DNA of 64,000 nucleotides from Desulfobulbaceae bacterium (GCA_011390165.1 JAABSV010000009.1:26731-90730); one strand, 5' to 3'; counted from the first letter of the stretch, positions 10,085 through 20,439 are shown. Translations and numbers: made by a program. The notes: generated by a model from the letters alone, not told the origin.

Positions 10085-10335
10085 TTGGGGGCGACTGGCC
10101 GGTCGCCCCTACAATAAATCCGGCACTATTTGATCGCATGGTGGGCGACCCGCCGGTCGCCCATACAATAAAACCCGGCACTATTTGACCGCATGGTGGG
10201 CTACCCGACGGTCGCCTCTGCAATAACCCGGTGCCGTGGTTGTCAATGATGGTTTTTTGTGACCCGTCGGCCGAACCTGCAATGGGTACTGTGACCGACG
10301 GCGCACCGTAGGGGCGACCGGCCGGTCGCCCTCAT
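10085..10335. repeat. cluster of four family-A REP palindromes
   Basis: Palindromes sit near 10085-10112, 10141-10166, 10196-10222 and 10308-10335. The first three are spaced by about 55-57 bp and share the linker CCGGCACTATTTGA with a following GCATGGTGGGC, so they form a tandem series with drift. The last is closest to the consensus half GTAGGGGCGACCGG plus its reverse complement. The stretch 10000-10368 has no convincing gene. Confidence 0.85.
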
Positions 10336-10368
10336 ATCGGTCGGCCCGGCAAGGGTCGTTGGCTGCAG

Positions 10369-11010
10369 CTATGGGGAATTTTTCTCCCCCCCGGTCGCCC
10401 CGAGCACCTCGGCAACCCGGGCCCGCAGGGCGGGAAGCAGTTCCTCTGCAAACCACGGGTTGCGTTTCAGCCAGAGATTGTTACGCGGACTGGGATGGGG
10501 CAGGGGAACCAGGGCCGGCCAGAACTGACGCCAGGCCCGGACTGTCTCGGTGAGCGAGGTGGCCCGGCCGGGAAGGTGGTAGGCCTGGGCGTACTGGCCG
10601 ATGGCCAGGGTGAGTTGCAGACCATGGAGGTGGGCGAGGAGCGGTCCTCGCCAGCCTCTGGCGCACTCCGGGCGAGGTGGCAGATCGCCCGACCGGCCCG
10701 TTCCCGGATAGCAAAAGCCCATGGCCAGAATCGCCACCTGGCCGGGGTCGTAAAAGACCTCGCGGGATATCCCCAGCCAGGTGCGCAGTCTGTCACCACT
10801 CGGGTCGTTAAAGGGGAGCCCGGTCTGATGCACCTTTCTCCCCGGGGCCTGGGCGGCGATGAGGATTCGCGCCCGCGCGCCAAGTTGCAGAACCGGTCGT
10901 GGCCCGAGCGGCAGGTGGTCGGCGCAGAGGGTGCAGCCCCGCACTTCGGCAAGCAAGCCGGCCAGCGGCAGATGGGGGGGCAGGGATGGACCCGCCCCCC
11001 TGTCTACCAT
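10369..11010 (-). CDS. uracil-DNA glycosylase family protein
   Basis: A 213-residue protein of the uracil-DNA glycosylase superfamily. It has an N-terminal Cys pair typical of Fe-S or zinc types (RGCTLCADHL), the motif-1-like stretch AAQAPGRKVHQTGLPFNDPSG, and the C-terminal PLPHPSPRNN containing the HPS motif. It would remove uracil or deaminated bases from DNA. Its ATG overlaps the stop of the aldehyde ferredoxin oxidoreductase gene by 7 bases, an unexpected operon partner. The last residues (GATGGEKNSP) read through what looks like half of a REP palindrome, so the 3' end may have been reshaped by the repeat. Confidence 0.82.
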   Translation of the reverse strand: MVDRGAGPSLPPHLPLAGLLAEVRGCTLCADHLPLGPRPVLQLGARARILIAAQAPGRKVHQTGLPFNDPSGDRLRTWLGISREVFYDPGQVAILAMGFCYPGTGRSGDLPPRPECARGWRGPLLAHLHGLQLTLAIGQYAQAYHLPGRATSLTETVRAWRQFWPALVPLPHPSPRNNLWLKRNPWFAEELLPALRARVAEVLGATGGEKNSP

Positions 11011-12710
11011 TGTCTGGCGGCCAGGGATTCGGCGTCGGTGATGTCGATCTTTTCGCCGGTTTCCGGCTGTGCCTCCTCGTAGAAGGTCTCGCTGAAGCGG
11101 TGGTCGAGGGCGGTTATCCCGGCGTCGGCGTTGAACTGGTGCTCGATTCTCAGGGTCTCCTTGACGATGGTGTCGAACTCCTCACCGCTCATCCGGGTGC
11201 CGAAGCGGGCGGCCAGCAGTTCCAGCAGCGGGTTCATATCGTTCTGGACCGAGTAGCGGACAAAGTTGCACATCCCCATGGCATCCATTCTCGAGCCGAT
11301 TACCTGGAACTTCTTCGACAACTCGACCTTTCCCTCCTTGCTGGTGGGTGTCTCTTCGTCACGGAGGGTGAAGCCGAAGGTGTGGTCGGCCCCCATCGGA
11401 GAGGAAAGGTAGGTCATCGCCATCCCCTTGGTGCCGCGCGGTTCGTAGGCCGGAATGGCCTGGCCGAGGACATGGGGGGCGTGGCGGACCCCAAGCACCT
11501 TGGCGGCAACCCGACAGCCGGAGCCGAGTATCCGCCCCAGCGGGGTGAGCTGCCGGACCTCCTCCATCATCCGGATTGCCGCCTCGTCATCGCCAAAGCT
11601 GGCCAGACCGGCCTCCATTGCCACCCCGATCGCCGCGCCGACATCGAGGGTATCGACCCCGGCATCATTGGCGATCCGGTTCATTCGGGCTATGGTATCG
11701 AGGTCTGTGAGGCAGAGGTTGGAGCCCATCAGGGCCATGGTCTCATACTCAATGGGGGAACAGAGCAGGCTGCCATCCTTGTCGGGGTAGACGTTGGAGC
11801 ACTGGATGGCGCAGGGGTGCATACAGGCATGCTGGGTGAGGCCGGCACCGCCCCGGGCCTTGATGGTGTCATACATGGTCTGGGCGTTGATCTTCTCGGC
11901 CCCCGCCAGCACCCCATGGCGGAAGTTGCCGGTGGGGAGAACCTTCAGCGCCTGGCAGATATCGACCATCGCTGCGGTACCGTATTTGGTGAAGGTGGAG
12001 GAGACCGGGTTATCCTGGAGCATCTTGACTATCTTTCTGCTCCCGGCCTTGAAGGCCTCCTGGTCGAGGTAGGTCGGTTCCTCGCCACCATCGGCCAGCA
12101 CCACCATGGCGATCACTCGTTTGGTGGCAAGCACCGCTCCCAGGCCACCCCGGCCGGCGTAGCGGGAACAGACGCCATGGGGGTCGGAGCAGGCGATACC
12201 GCTGGCCAGAAGCAGACTCTCGCCGGCCGGACCGATGGTGATGCAACCGGCCTTGCGGCCGAAGCGCTCGGTGAGCAGGGCCGATTTTTCGTACACCCCC
12301 AAGCCGGCCAGGAAGGTGCCGTCGACCATCTCCGTTTTCTCCTTGCCGATCACCACGATCTGCCAGGGGGAGTCGGCCGGGCGGGCCCCGGCCAGGGCGA
12401 TTCCCCGCAGCCCCTGCTGGGCTATCCGGGTGGCGACAATGCCGCCAGCGTTGCTCTCCTTGATCCCCCCGGTCAGCGGGCTCTTCGCCCCGATACTGAG
12501 ACGGTTGGCGCTGGAGACCGTGGTACCGCTGAGGGGGCCGGTACAGAAGTAAAGGCTGTTCCGGCTCCCCAGGGGGTCACAATCGGGGGGGACTTCCCGG
12601 CTGACCAGACGGGAGGTGAGGGTCCTGCCACCCAGCAGGTATTCCACGGCCTCCGAGGTCTCGATTTTCGTCTCACCGGTGGCAACATTGATGCGTAAAA
12701 TCGAAAACAT
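11004..12710 (-). CDS. aldehyde:ferredoxin oxidoreductase, tungsten-type
   Basis: A 568-residue AOR-family enzyme that oxidises aldehydes to acids (or the reverse) with ferredoxin, using tungstopterin and one [4Fe-4S] cluster. The N-terminal pterin-binding region GPLSGTTVSSANRLSIGAK is present. Cluster cysteines appear as CMHPCAIQC (C296, C300, C304; spacing CX3CX3C rather than the classical CX2CX3C) and C481 in MGMCNF. The ATG at 12710 follows GGGAGAAGAGC; upstream in-frame codons lie in the leader. No AOR-specific ferredoxin gene is adjacent. Physiological aldehyde is unknown; the nearby glycerol genes do not decide it. Confidence 0.9.
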   Translation of the reverse strand: MFSILRINVATGETKIETSEAVEYLLGGRTLTSRLVSREVPPDCDPLGSRNSLYFCTGPLSGTTVSSANRLSIGAKSPLTGGIKESNAGGIVATRIAQQGLRGIALAGARPADSPWQIVVIGKEKTEMVDGTFLAGLGVYEKSALLTERFGRKAGCITIGPAGESLLLASGIACSDPHGVCSRYAGRGGLGAVLATKRVIAMVVLADGGEEPTYLDQEAFKAGSRKIVKMLQDNPVSSTFTKYGTAAMVDICQALKVLPTGNFRHGVLAGAEKINAQTMYDTIKARGGAGLTQHACMHPCAIQCSNVYPDKDGSLLCSPIEYETMALMGSNLCLTDLDTIARMNRIANDAGVDTLDVGAAIGVAMEAGLASFGDDEAAIRMMEEVRQLTPLGRILGSGCRVAAKVLGVRHAPHVLGQAIPAYEPRGTKGMAMTYLSSPMGADHTFGFTLRDEETPTSKEGKVELSKKFQVIGSRMDAMGMCNFVRYSVQNDMNPLLELLAARFGTRMSGEEFDTIVKETLRIEHQFNADAGITALDHRFSETFYEEAQPETGEKIDITDAESLAARQW

Positions 12711-12882
12711 GCTCTTCTCCCTTGGCTGATGTGCGATGAGTTGGTGGCGGGCCTTACGCCACTCCTGCAAGCGGTTGGCCCCGATTCTCCCGGCAACCAG
12801 CCTGCCGGAGTGCCTGGGTATTCGCCTGCGTCGTTGTGGCGTCCACTCGTGGGGCCAGGATCTGGGCGAGGGGGGGGCCGGT

Positions 12883-12909
12883 GATTGTATTCACATATTG
12901 GATACAATC
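12883..12909. promoter_or_regulatory. operator-like inverted repeat at AOR transcription start
   Basis: GATTGTAT (12883-12890) and ATACAATC (12902-12909) are exact reverse complements around an 11-base spacer. The site sits immediately downstream of the AOR -10 box, where a bound repressor would block initiation. TTGTAT...ATACAA half sites are reminiscent of GntR-type regulators, but no regulator gene is next to it. Confidence 0.6.
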
Positions 12910-12912
12910 TGC

Positions 12913-12940
12913 AGTATAGCAGGTTCACCTCCCCTGTCAA
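12913..12940 (-). promoter_or_regulatory. sigma70 promoter of the AOR gene
   Basis: On the minus strand TTGACA (12940-12935) and TATACT (12918-12913) are separated by 16 bases. This is the best sigma70 match noticed in the window. It predicts a leader of roughly 195 bases before the ATG at 12710. Confidence 0.7.
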
Positions 12941-12987
12941 CCGGGAATGGGTCGCCGGCTGCAGAGAAAGGCAGGCCGCTGCCAGCT

Positions 12988-13079
12988 GGGCGGCCGGTGA
13001 GAGAAAGCCGGCAGCGGCTTGGTCGGTGGCGGATTGTCGGCAACGTGGGCGGCCGGTGAGAGAAAATCGGCAGCGGATC
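12988..13079. repeat. 33-bp direct repeat upstream of the AOR promoter
   Basis: 12988-13020 and 13047-13079 are near-identical 33-base copies beginning GGGCGGCCGGTGAGAGAAA, differing at a few positions, with 26 bases between. They lie between leuD and the AOR promoter. The gap 12711-13120 contains these repeats plus the promoter and operator, and no gene. Confidence 0.75.
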
Positions 13080-13120
13080 GACCGATGCAGGGAGGCAGAC
13101 GGCGGCGAGCGAAAACGGCG

Positions 13121-13717
13121 CTACTGCCGGCCGGCCATCCTGGCCTCGAAAGCTTCGATCTCCCCTTTCAGATTGAGAAGATAGTCGATATCGTCGTAGC
13201 CGTTAAGCAGACAGAGTTTTTTGTAGGGGTCGATGGCAAACTGCTCGCTCTCGCCGGTGGCATCGATGGCGATCCTCTCCCCCTTAAGATCGACGGTGAT
13301 GGCGGTCCCGGGATCGGCGGCGATGGCGGCCAGCAGCTGCTGCAGAAAGGGGTCGCTGACCTTGACCGGCAGCAAGCCCACATTGAGGGCGTTGGCGGCG
13401 AAAATATCGGCGAAAAAGCTCGACACCACCACCCGGAAACCGAAGTCAGCCAGGGCCCAGGCGGCGTGCTCGCGGCTGGAACCGCAACCGAAATTACGCC
13501 CGGCAACGAGAATTTCCCCCCGATAGAGGGAATTGTTGAGGACAAAGTCGGGCTGCGGCCGGCCGTCAGCGCCATAGCGCCAGTCGCGAAAGAGGTTTTC
13601 ACCAAAACCCTCGCGGGTGGTGGCTTTCAGAAAGCGGGCGGGAATGATCTGATCGGTGTCGATATCCTCATTGGGCAGAGGGACGGCGGTCGAGGTGACG
13701 GTGGTAAACTTTTTCAT
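13121..13717 (-). CDS. leuD: 3-isopropylmalate dehydratase small subunit
   Basis: A 198-residue swivel-domain subunit (E. coli LeuD 201). The motifs [12 protein letters not shown] and [14 protein letters not shown] are those of the isopropylmalate isomerase small subunit. With LeuC it converts 2-isopropylmalate to 3-isopropylmalate in leucine synthesis. The ATG at 13717 follows GAGGTACC. It is 48 bases downstream of leuC on the same strand, so the two are co-transcribed. No leuB or leuA lies within the window. Confidence 0.95.
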   Translation of the reverse strand: MKKFTTVTSTAVPLPNEDIDTDQIIPARFLKATTREGFGENLFRDWRYGADGRPQPDFVLNNSLYRGEILVAGRNFGCGSSREHAAWALADFGFRVVVSSFFADIFAANALNVGLLPVKVSDPFLQQLLAAIAADPGTAITVDLKGERIAIDATGESEQFAIDPYKKLCLLNGYDDIDYLLNLKGEIEAFEARMAGRQ

Positions 13718-13765
13718 GGTACCTCATCTGCCTCGCTGGCAGTGGTTGTTCCGGCCGGCGGCCGG

Positions 13766-15154
13766 TTAGAGCAGATTCCGCACATCGACCAGACGGCCGG
13801 TTACGGCAGCGGCAGCGGCGGTCAGCGGACTGGCCAAAATGGTGCGGGCCCCCGGACCCTGGCGCCCTTCAAAATTGCGATTGGAGGTGGAGACACAGTA
13901 CTCACCGGAGGGGATCTTATCCTCGTTCATGCCGAGACAGGCGGAACAGCCGGGTTCACGAAACTCGAAGCCGGCGGCGGCAAAGATCTTGTCCAGCCCC
14001 TCTGCTCTGGCCTCGGCCTCCACCTGTTTGCTGCCCGGGACAACCAGTACCCGCACCGTCTCCGCCTTGTGCCGGCCACGGACGAACTCGGCCACCAGAC
14101 GGAGATCCTCAATCCGCGAGTTGGTGCAGCTGCCGATGAAGACCCACTGGATGGCCTTGCCGAGCATCCTCTCACCCGGCTGCAGGCCCATATAGTGAAG
14201 AGATTTGTCGAAACTGGCCGGATTGTCGCCACCATCGGCAGGAATCTGGCCGCCCACCGCCATCGCCATGCCGGGATTGGTGCCATAGGTGAGCATTGGT
14301 TCAATATCCTCGGCCCGGAAGTGGAGTTCCCGATCGAAATGGGCATCATCATCGGAAAAGAGGTTTCGCCAGCCGGCTTCGGCTCGAACCCAGCCCTCTC
14401 CCGTCGGGGCGAAGGGGCGGTCCCGGAGGTAGGCGAAGGTCGTCTCGTCCGGGGCGATCAACCCTCCCCGGGCCCCCATTTCGATGCTCATGTTGCAGAC
14501 CGTCATTCGCCCTTCCATGGAGAGGGCGCGGATCGCCGAACCGGCATATTCGACGAAGTAACCGGTGCCACCGGCAGCGCTCAACCGGCTGATGATATGG
14601 AGGATGATATCCTTGGCCAGCACTCCCTTGCCGAGAAGGCCATCGACGGTAATCCGCATCCGTTTCGGCCGGCTGAGCAGGAGGCACTGGCTGGCCAGCA
14701 CCTGCTCCACCTGGCTGGTGCCGATACCAAAGGCAATGCAGCCGAAGGCACCATGGGTGGAGGTGTGGCTGTCGCCGCAGACCATGGTCAGGCCGGGTTG
14801 GGTAATCCCCAACTCCGGGCCGATGACGTGGACGATCCCCTGCCTGGGGTGGCCGAGACCGTACAGGGTGATCCCGAACCTGGCACAGTTTTCGCTCAGC
14901 TTGTCCACCTGAAATCGGGAGAGTGGCTCGGCGATCGGGAGATGCTGGTTGACGGTGGGGACATTGTGGTCGGCGGTGGCCAGGGTCTGCTTCGGCCGCA
15001 GGACCCCGATCCCCCGGGCCGTCAGGCCGGCGAAGGCCTGTGGACTGGTCACCTCGTGGATCAGATGGCGGTCGATGTAGAGGACCTCCATACCACCCTT
15101 GACACTGGTGACCACATGGGCATTCCAGATTTTATCGAACAGGGTTTTGGCCAT
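13766..15154 (-). CDS. leuC: 3-isopropylmalate dehydratase large subunit
   Basis: A 462-residue aconitase-family enzyme of the bacterial LeuC type (E. coli 466). It begins [15 protein letters not shown] and has [26 protein letters not shown] and the C-terminal [11 protein letters not shown]; the cysteines in the last two plus one more hold the [4Fe-4S] cluster. RBS GAGGGG precedes the ATG at 15154. The 200 bp upstream (15155-15355) hold no gene, and no leucine-rich leader peptide with an attenuator was recognised. Confidence 0.95.
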   Translation of the reverse strand: MAKTLFDKIWNAHVVTSVKGGMEVLYIDRHLIHEVTSPQAFAGLTARGIGVLRPKQTLATADHNVPTVNQHLPIAEPLSRFQVDKLSENCARFGITLYGLGHPRQGIVHVIGPELGITQPGLTMVCGDSHTSTHGAFGCIAFGIGTSQVEQVLASQCLLLSRPKRMRITVDGLLGKGVLAKDIILHIISRLSAAGGTGYFVEYAGSAIRALSMEGRMTVCNMSIEMGARGGLIAPDETTFAYLRDRPFAPTGEGWVRAEAGWRNLFSDDDAHFDRELHFRAEDIEPMLTYGTNPGMAMAVGGQIPADGGDNPASFDKSLHYMGLQPGERMLGKAIQWVFIGSCTNSRIEDLRLVAEFVRGRHKAETVRVLVVPGSKQVEAEARAEGLDKIFAAAGFEFREPGCSACLGMNEDKIPSGEYCVSTSNRNFEGRQGPGARTILASPLTAAAAAVTGRLVDVRNLL

Positions 15155-15355
15155 TTTTCCCCTCTGTAGTGTTTTCTGACTGTTCAGGAGCTTTCCTGTC
15201 TGACACCATCCCGGTAGCGGTCTACCGGTGGGTGGTGCCGGCTCATTTTTTGTCCACTCGGCAACTGCTCTCTCCTCTCTCCGGCCGGCCTCCCCTGCCG
15301 CCGACTAGCCAGGCGCATCCGGCCGCACCCAGTCACACCCGAGCCGATGGGGTAT

Positions 15356-16270
15356 CTAGGCGATGGGGGGAGGCGGTGGCGGAACATCGCCACGTTCCAG
15401 GGCCTGTCGGGCAGCTTTCACCGGTATTCCCGCCTCGCAGGGTACCCCAACCTGGCAGAGGCCGCAACCGTAGCCGGAAAAGTTGTAGCTTTCCCGGACA
15501 TACTCCCGGGAGCGGGCAAGGTGCAACCGGCATTTTTCCTTGTCGTGGCCGGCGGGACTGATGGCAGCCACTGGACAGCGGCCAATGCATTTGCCGCAGG
15601 TGCCGTTGCTGTAGAAGAGGCAGTAGTCGTGGTGGCCGGTATAGCTTCGCGGGGTTGGCGGGAGGGCAATTTTCGCCACCACCGAGCCGAGCCGCATCGC
15701 CTTACCCCGCGCGGTGATCAGCCCGTCACAAAGGCCAAAGGTGCCGAGGCCGGCGGCGTAGGCGGCATGCCGTTCCGACCAGGAAGAGGCATAGGAGAAT
15801 CGCTGCGAGTTGACGATGGTCCAGTTGGCGGCGAGCATCGGAGCAATGGCCGGATGGCCGGCGGCGCTGAGACTGGCCGCCACATGCCGGCGCAGGGCGG
15901 CATTGCACTCCTCGCCGTACACCCGAATCCGGGCCCATTCCTCGGCCGGAAACTCCCTCGCCCGGCGATTGGCCTGCCGGACCAGCCGGCGTTGCGGCAG
16001 GACCCAGGAGATCACGGTGAGTTCGGCGGCGCTCACCGGTTCCCCCCGGTAATGTTGATTGAAAACCTCCCAGGGGGTCCAGTGGAAGGCCCCCACATAT
16101 TCCTTATATTGCTGCCAGAGGGGGTCGGTCCCGGCGGCAAAGCCGACTAAGACCGAATCCCAGGCCACCTCGCCGGAACCATCTCCGAGGTTGTTGCCGG
16201 GCGAGGTGGCGAGAAACTCCTCAATCAGGCCGGTAACCGCTTCCCTGCTCACCATCTCATCTGCTGCCAT
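15356..16270 (-). CDS. epoxyqueuosine-reductase-like 4Fe-4S protein
   Basis: A 304-residue protein of the COG1600 (QueG-like) type. The first cluster motif reads CGKCIGRCP with a later C in KEKC. The second is YGCGLCQVGVPCE, unlike QueG's CxxVCPWN, so it is probably a paralogue with another redox role rather than tRNA-modifying QueG. A proline run ends the protein (PPPPPPIA). It starts 37 bases after the methyl-accepting protein gene on the same strand and may belong to that operon. An in-frame ATG at 16255 is an alternative start. Confidence 0.72.
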   Translation of the reverse strand: MAADEMVSREAVTGLIEEFLATSPGNNLGDGSGEVAWDSVLVGFAAGTDPLWQQYKEYVGAFHWTPWEVFNQHYRGEPVSAAELTVISWVLPQRRLVRQANRRAREFPAEEWARIRVYGEECNAALRRHVAASLSAAGHPAIAPMLAANWTIVNSQRFSYASSWSERHAAYAAGLGTFGLCDGLITARGKAMRLGSVVAKIALPPTPRSYTGHHDYCLFYSNGTCGKCIGRCPVAAISPAGHDKEKCRLHLARSREYVRESYNFSGYGCGLCQVGVPCEAGIPVKAARQALERGDVPPPPPPIA

Positions 16271-16307
16271 CTCTTACCGTTCCCCCGAAAGTTCTTTATA
16301 GAACCGG

Positions 16308-18296
16308 TCACACCTTGAAGCGACGAACCAGGCCATCCAACTGCTCGGCCAGCTTGGAGAGTTCGGTAGCGCTCTCCTTGACGTTGTGGCTCCCTTGAGT
16401 GACTTCTTCCGAGGTCTTGCTGATCTCGCCGATATCGCGGGTGACATCGCCGATCGCCACTGAGGTCTGGGCGACGTTCTCGTTCACCTCGGTAATCCCC
16501 GCCGAGGCCTGGGCGATGTTCTCGGAGATCTCCGAGGTCGCCGCCGACTGCTGCTCCACCGCCGTGGCGATGGTGGTGATGATCTCGTTGATCTGGTTGA
16601 TCACCTCGGTGATGGTCTTGATATCAACGATGGTGCCGTTGGTGGTGTGCTGCATCTCCTCGATCTGGTTCTTGATATCAACGGTGGCGGCGGCGGTCTG
16701 CTTGGCCAGCTCCTTGATCTCGTTGGCGACGACGGCAAAGCCCTTGCCCGCCTCGCCGGCCCGGGCCGCCTCGATGGTGGCGTTCAGGGCCAGGAGGTTG
16801 GTCTGCTCGGAGATCTCGGTGATCGCCTCGGTCACCTTGCCGATCTTGTTGGCCGCCTCACCCAGTTCGTTCATCTTGTCGGAGGTCTTCTGCGACTGGT
16901 CGACCGCCCTCTCCGAGATATCCTTGGCCTTGGCGGCGTTCTCGGCGATCTCGCGGACGGTGGAGGACATCTCCTCGGTGGCGGTGGCCACCATGCCGAC
17001 ATTACTGGCCGACTGCTCCATGGCCGCCGAGACCGAACTCATGTTGGTGCTCATCTCCTCGGCCGCTGCGGCCACCCCGGTGGAGCGGGTGGAGGCGTTC
17101 TCGGCGTTGCTGGAGAGCTGGGCGGAGACCGCCGACAGTTCGGTGGAGGAGGAGGAGAGGGTGTTCACCCCGGTGACCACCTGCTTGATCATCGCCCCCA
17201 GTTCGCCCACCGTCTTGCCCAGGGCACGGGTCATCTTGCCGATCTCATCCTCCGAGTCGTTCTCGAGCTTCGAGGTGAAGTCGCCGCTGGCCAGGACATC
17301 GACAAACTTGACGATTTTCTGCACCGGGCCGGTGATCGAGCGGGTGATGATGAAGGCGGCGACAATACCGATCAGCAGGGCGATCAGGGCGACAATCATC
17401 ACCACCCGGACCGAGTTCTCGGAGAGGGCCTGGACCACCGGTCCAAGGGCATCCTGCTGCTTGGCGTAGCTCAGCTTCAAGGTCTCGATATCCTCGGCCA
17501 TGGCCGGACCAAGGACGTCAAGCTGGTTTTTGATCAGGTCGTTGCGGGTGTAGATATCGCTGACGATCTTGGTGACCCCATCCAGGTACTGACGGGATTC
17601 CTTCATCACCTCACCGATCAGGGCCAGACGCTGCGGATTGCGCATGGTTCGTTCCAGTTCCGCCGCCATCTCGGCCATAGCGGCAAACTCGCTCAGTACC
17701 CGCTCCTCGTCCGCCTTAAGGTTGGTACCGAGAAAGGTCTGCATGTAGAGGCGGCCGATGAGGAGGTGGCGCAGGGTAAGGCCGGCCCGGAAGGCGGTAT
17801 CGGCGTCACCGTCATCCTTGGCCGACTCCATGATCTTGGTGAGCTTTTCTTCCTGCGCACGGCCAACCGGCCGCAGCACCTCGCTGAAGATCCGGTTGCG
17901 CTCCCGCACCAGCTTCACCACCTCGGCAAAGGTCTTGTCGTAGCTCTGCAGGTCGTTGCTCTGCTTGGTGACCAAGGCGAGCCGCTCCGGGTTTTTGATC
18001 TGTTCGCGGGCTTGGGCGAGAAACTCCTCCGCCTTCACGTGGTACGCCTCGTACTGTTCCACATCCTTGTCGCTGGAGGTCTGGATGAAGTCCTTGACGT
18101 TCATCCGCACCATCAGGATCTGGGCCTGGATCCGTCCGCCCAGGTTGGTGTTTCGGGCCAGACGACGGTAGTCGCTGAAACCATCGGCGACACCGCTGAG
18201 GCCCCACCAGCCGGCAGTGGCGACGATGACCAGAAGGAGAAGTACCGTCCCAAAACCACATCCGATTTTCACAGCCAGGCTCATTTTCTTAAACAT
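16308..18296 (-). CDS. methyl-accepting chemotaxis protein, HBM-type sensor
   Basis: A 662-residue transmembrane chemoreceptor. One helix at residues 8-32 and a second ([20 protein letters not shown]) near 300 bracket a long all-helical periplasmic region of about 260 residues, the size and character of a helical bimodular (HBM) ligand domain such as in McpS. HAMP follows, then a complete signalling hairpin with the tip [18 protein letters not shown]. There is no C-terminal CheR-tether pentapeptide. The ATG at 18296 follows AAGGAG. It lies 47 bases after the gene for an HPt-less CheA, so the two probably signal together. Confidence 0.9.
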   Translation of the reverse strand: MFKKMSLAVKIGCGFGTVLLLLVIVATAGWWGLSGVADGFSDYRRLARNTNLGGRIQAQILMVRMNVKDFIQTSSDKDVEQYEAYHVKAEEFLAQAREQIKNPERLALVTKQSNDLQSYDKTFAEVVKLVRERNRIFSEVLRPVGRAQEEKLTKIMESAKDDGDADTAFRAGLTLRHLLIGRLYMQTFLGTNLKADEERVLSEFAAMAEMAAELERTMRNPQRLALIGEVMKESRQYLDGVTKIVSDIYTRNDLIKNQLDVLGPAMAEDIETLKLSYAKQQDALGPVVQALSENSVRVVMIVALIALLIGIVAAFIITRSITGPVQKIVKFVDVLASGDFTSKLENDSEDEIGKMTRALGKTVGELGAMIKQVVTGVNTLSSSSTELSAVSAQLSSNAENASTRSTGVAAAAEEMSTNMSSVSAAMEQSASNVGMVATATEEMSSTVREIAENAAKAKDISERAVDQSQKTSDKMNELGEAANKIGKVTEAITEISEQTNLLALNATIEAARAGEAGKGFAVVANEIKELAKQTAAATVDIKNQIEEMQHTTNGTIVDIKTITEVINQINEIITTIATAVEQQSAATSEISENIAQASAGITEVNENVAQTSVAIGDVTRDIGEISKTSEEVTQGSHNVKESATELSKLAEQLDGLVRRFKV

Positions 18297-18343
18297 AACG
18301 AAGACTCCTTGTGATAAGGGGAAAGAGGTTTGGGAGATGTACC

Positions 18344-20260
18344 TCAGATGCCAAATTCCTGCCATTCCGGAAAGAGAGCGGTGACGATGCCGCTCATATC
18401 CACCATCAAGGTTGTGACATTGTTAATGATTGCCGAACCGGAGATGCCGGGTTGCGTCAGAGTCGAGCTGTCAACGGCCAGGGAGAGTTCCAGGGCATCC
18501 ACCGGCCCGGTGGCCAGGAGGCCGACCATCCGCCGGCCAAAAAGGAAGACGATCACCAGCAGGTCATCGTGGTCGGCGATGGGGAGCACCCCGGCGACGT
18601 CATCAATGCAGACCAGGGAGAGACTGCCGCCCCGGTACTGGATCACCCGTTTGCCGCCAAGATCCTCAATCTGGCTGCGCCTGACCTTCTCGATCCGTTC
18701 AACCTGGCCGAGGGGAACGGCAAACTGCTCCGTTGTCGCCGAACGGAAGATAAGAAGAGACTGGCGGCTGCCGGCACTCTCTTCCCCCTGCTCGGCGGCA
18801 AGGATCGATTCCACCGCCTGCCGGGTACTGCTGTCGACATTGAGGCCGGCGATTTTGCCGAGATTACTGACGTCAAGAATCAGGGCAACCTTGCCGTCGC
18901 CCATGATGGTGGCACCGGCATAGCCCTTGCAATCCTGAAAGTGGCGGCCCAGAGGTTTGATGACGATCTCTTCCGAGTCGAGCAGTTTGTCGACGATGAG
19001 GCCATACTTTACTTCACCGGTGGTAACAACGACGATATTGAGGGCATTGGTGATCGCCGAACGGCGGTCTATCACCGACCGGCGTGGCCGCTGCTCCTCC
19101 TCCCGAAGATCACCCCGCTCCCTGACCGTCTCCCCCGGCAGGGGGTGGACCTTGCCCCGGCGGTCGGCAATCCGCTGGCGGCGGTCCGGCTTTCTGGTGC
19201 CGGCGGTGGAGTCCAGATAGGTCCTTTCGATCCCGAGCACGTCGGCCAGGCGGATAAGAGGAAGCAGATTCCCCCGTAACCGAACCACTTCGGCGTCACC
19301 GACCTGTTCGATCCGCTCCTTCACCTGATCGGCGGGAATCCGCAGCAGTTCATCGAGGCTGATCTGGGGAATGGCGTAGCGTTCCTCGCCGGTTTCGATG
19401 ATCTGGCAGGGAATAATCGCCAGGGTGAGGGGCAGGGTGAGGGAGACGGCGGTACCGGTACCCGGCTCTGAAACGATTTCGACGTTTCCGCCCAGTTTGT
19501 CGAGGCCTTGTTTGACCAGATCCATCCCCATCCCCTGCCCGGAACGGTCGCCAGACGAGCCGGACAGGCTGAGGCCGGCGAGGAAAACCAGATCGACCTG
19601 TTCCTTCGTCGACATAACGGCCTGCTGGTCGGCGGCCAAGAGACCACTCTCCACCGCCCTGGCGGCCAGGCGACCGCCATCGATCCCCTGGCCGTCATCA
19701 CTGATGATGATCTTCACCTGGCCGGCCTCATGGGCGGCACTGAGCCTAACCTGGCCGGCCTCCGGTTTTCCTGCCCCCGCCCGGACAGCCGGTTCTTCAA
19801 TGCCGTGGAAGACAGCATTGCGCAGCAGTTGGGCAAGGGGCTCCTGGATTGCCTCGAGGATGGTCTTGTCCAGTTCCACATCCTGCCCGTTCAAGGTCAA
19901 TTCCACCTGCTTGCCGAAGCTGCCGGCCAGATCCCTGATAAACTCGGGAAAACGGTTGCAGATACTGCCGATGGGCTGCATCCTGGTCTGCATGATCGCC
20001 TCCTGCAGTTCAGAGGTGATCAGATCAATGCGCTGGCCCACCGCCTCGGCGTTGTCGTAATTGCCGGAGCCGATGGTTTGGAGGAGTTGGTTCCGGCTCA
20101 ACACCAGTTCGCCGGCCAGGTTCATCAATGAATCCAGCAGACTCAGCTGGACCCGGATAGAGGAGGCATCCCCCGCGGAGGGCGATGTTGCCGGCATGCC
20201 GGCGGCAGTGGGTCCACCCTGGGTCTCACCAGGCTCTGACAACTGGGTTGTTTGCTCCAT
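18344..20260 (-). CDS. CheA-like histidine kinase lacking the HPt domain, with two CheW domains
   Basis: A 638-residue protein. After about 35 disordered residues comes the CheA dimerisation helix pair ([16 protein letters not shown], ~45-110), then the ATPase domain ([13 protein letters not shown] with Phe in place of the usual Asp, [17 protein letters not shown]). A CheW domain starts near 280 and contains an arginine-rich insertion (~340-390, [13 protein letters not shown]). A second CheW-like domain fills ~505-638. There is no N-terminal HPt (P1) or P2 domain, so it cannot carry the phospho-His in cis. The ATG at 20260 follows AGAGAGG. Transcribed with the MCP downstream. No cheW, cheY, cheB or cheR lies nearby. 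Confidence 0.85.
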   Translation of the reverse strand: MEQTTQLSEPGETQGGPTAAGMPATSPSAGDASSIRVQLSLLDSLMNLAGELVLSRNQLLQTIGSGNYDNAEAVGQRIDLITSELQEAIMQTRMQPIGSICNRFPEFIRDLAGSFGKQVELTLNGQDVELDKTILEAIQEPLAQLLRNAVFHGIEEPAVRAGAGKPEAGQVRLSAAHEAGQVKIIISDDGQGIDGGRLAARAVESGLLAADQQAVMSTKEQVDLVFLAGLSLSGSSGDRSGQGMGMDLVKQGLDKLGGNVEIVSEPGTGTAVSLTLPLTLAIIPCQIIETGEERYAIPQISLDELLRIPADQVKERIEQVGDAEVVRLRGNLLPLIRLADVLGIERTYLDSTAGTRKPDRRQRIADRRGKVHPLPGETVRERGDLREEEQRPRRSVIDRRSAITNALNIVVVTTGEVKYGLIVDKLLDSEEIVIKPLGRHFQDCKGYAGATIMGDGKVALILDVSNLGKIAGLNVDSSTRQAVESILAAEQGEESAGSRQSLLIFRSATTEQFAVPLGQVERIEKVRRSQIEDLGGKRVIQYRGGSLSLVCIDDVAGVLPIADHDDLLVIVFLFGRRMVGLLATGPVDALELSLAVDSSTLTQPGISGSAIINNVTTLMVDMSGIVTALFPEWQEFGI

Positions 20261-20344
20261 AGTGCCTCTCTTCGGCTGTGCCCCTGCGGGCCGTTTGCAC
20301 ACTGTCGCCACCCTTGCCCTGGCAAAGGTGGGAAAACCTCTGAC

Positions 20345-20372
20345 ATTGTATCACAGGCATCGGCCTGTACAA
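20345..20372 (-). promoter_or_regulatory. promoter with embedded palindrome upstream of the CheA-like gene
   Basis: On the minus strand TTGTAC (20372-20367) and TACAAT (20350-20345) are 16 bases apart. Inside the spacer and -35 lies the inverted repeat ACAGGC-ATCG-GCCTGT (20353-20368), a possible operator. It is about 85 bases upstream of the start codon. Confidence 0.5.
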
Positions 20373-20439
20373 GGCTTGCGGCAAAAAATCTCCCTTTCCC
20401 TGCCCCTGCCGGGCACGAACCGCTCTGGGGAGTCGGCAA

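Noticed and set aside
10899..12698. Open frame of 599 codons opposite the AOR gene
   Set aside because: No domain, no ribosome site, and full overlap with a gene that has clear catalytic motifs.
13019..15169. Open frame of 716 codons opposite leuC/leuD
   Set aside because: Runs through two well-identified genes and the space between them; composition is that of a shadow frame.
15356..16270. Calling this gene queG
   Set aside because: The second Fe-S motif (CGLCQVGVPC) lacks the CPWN signature of true QueG, so only QueG-like is claimed.
16647..18314. Open frame of 555 codons opposite the MCP gene
   Set aside because: Low-complexity Leu/Gly/His/Asp translation expected from the reverse complement of a coiled-coil gene.
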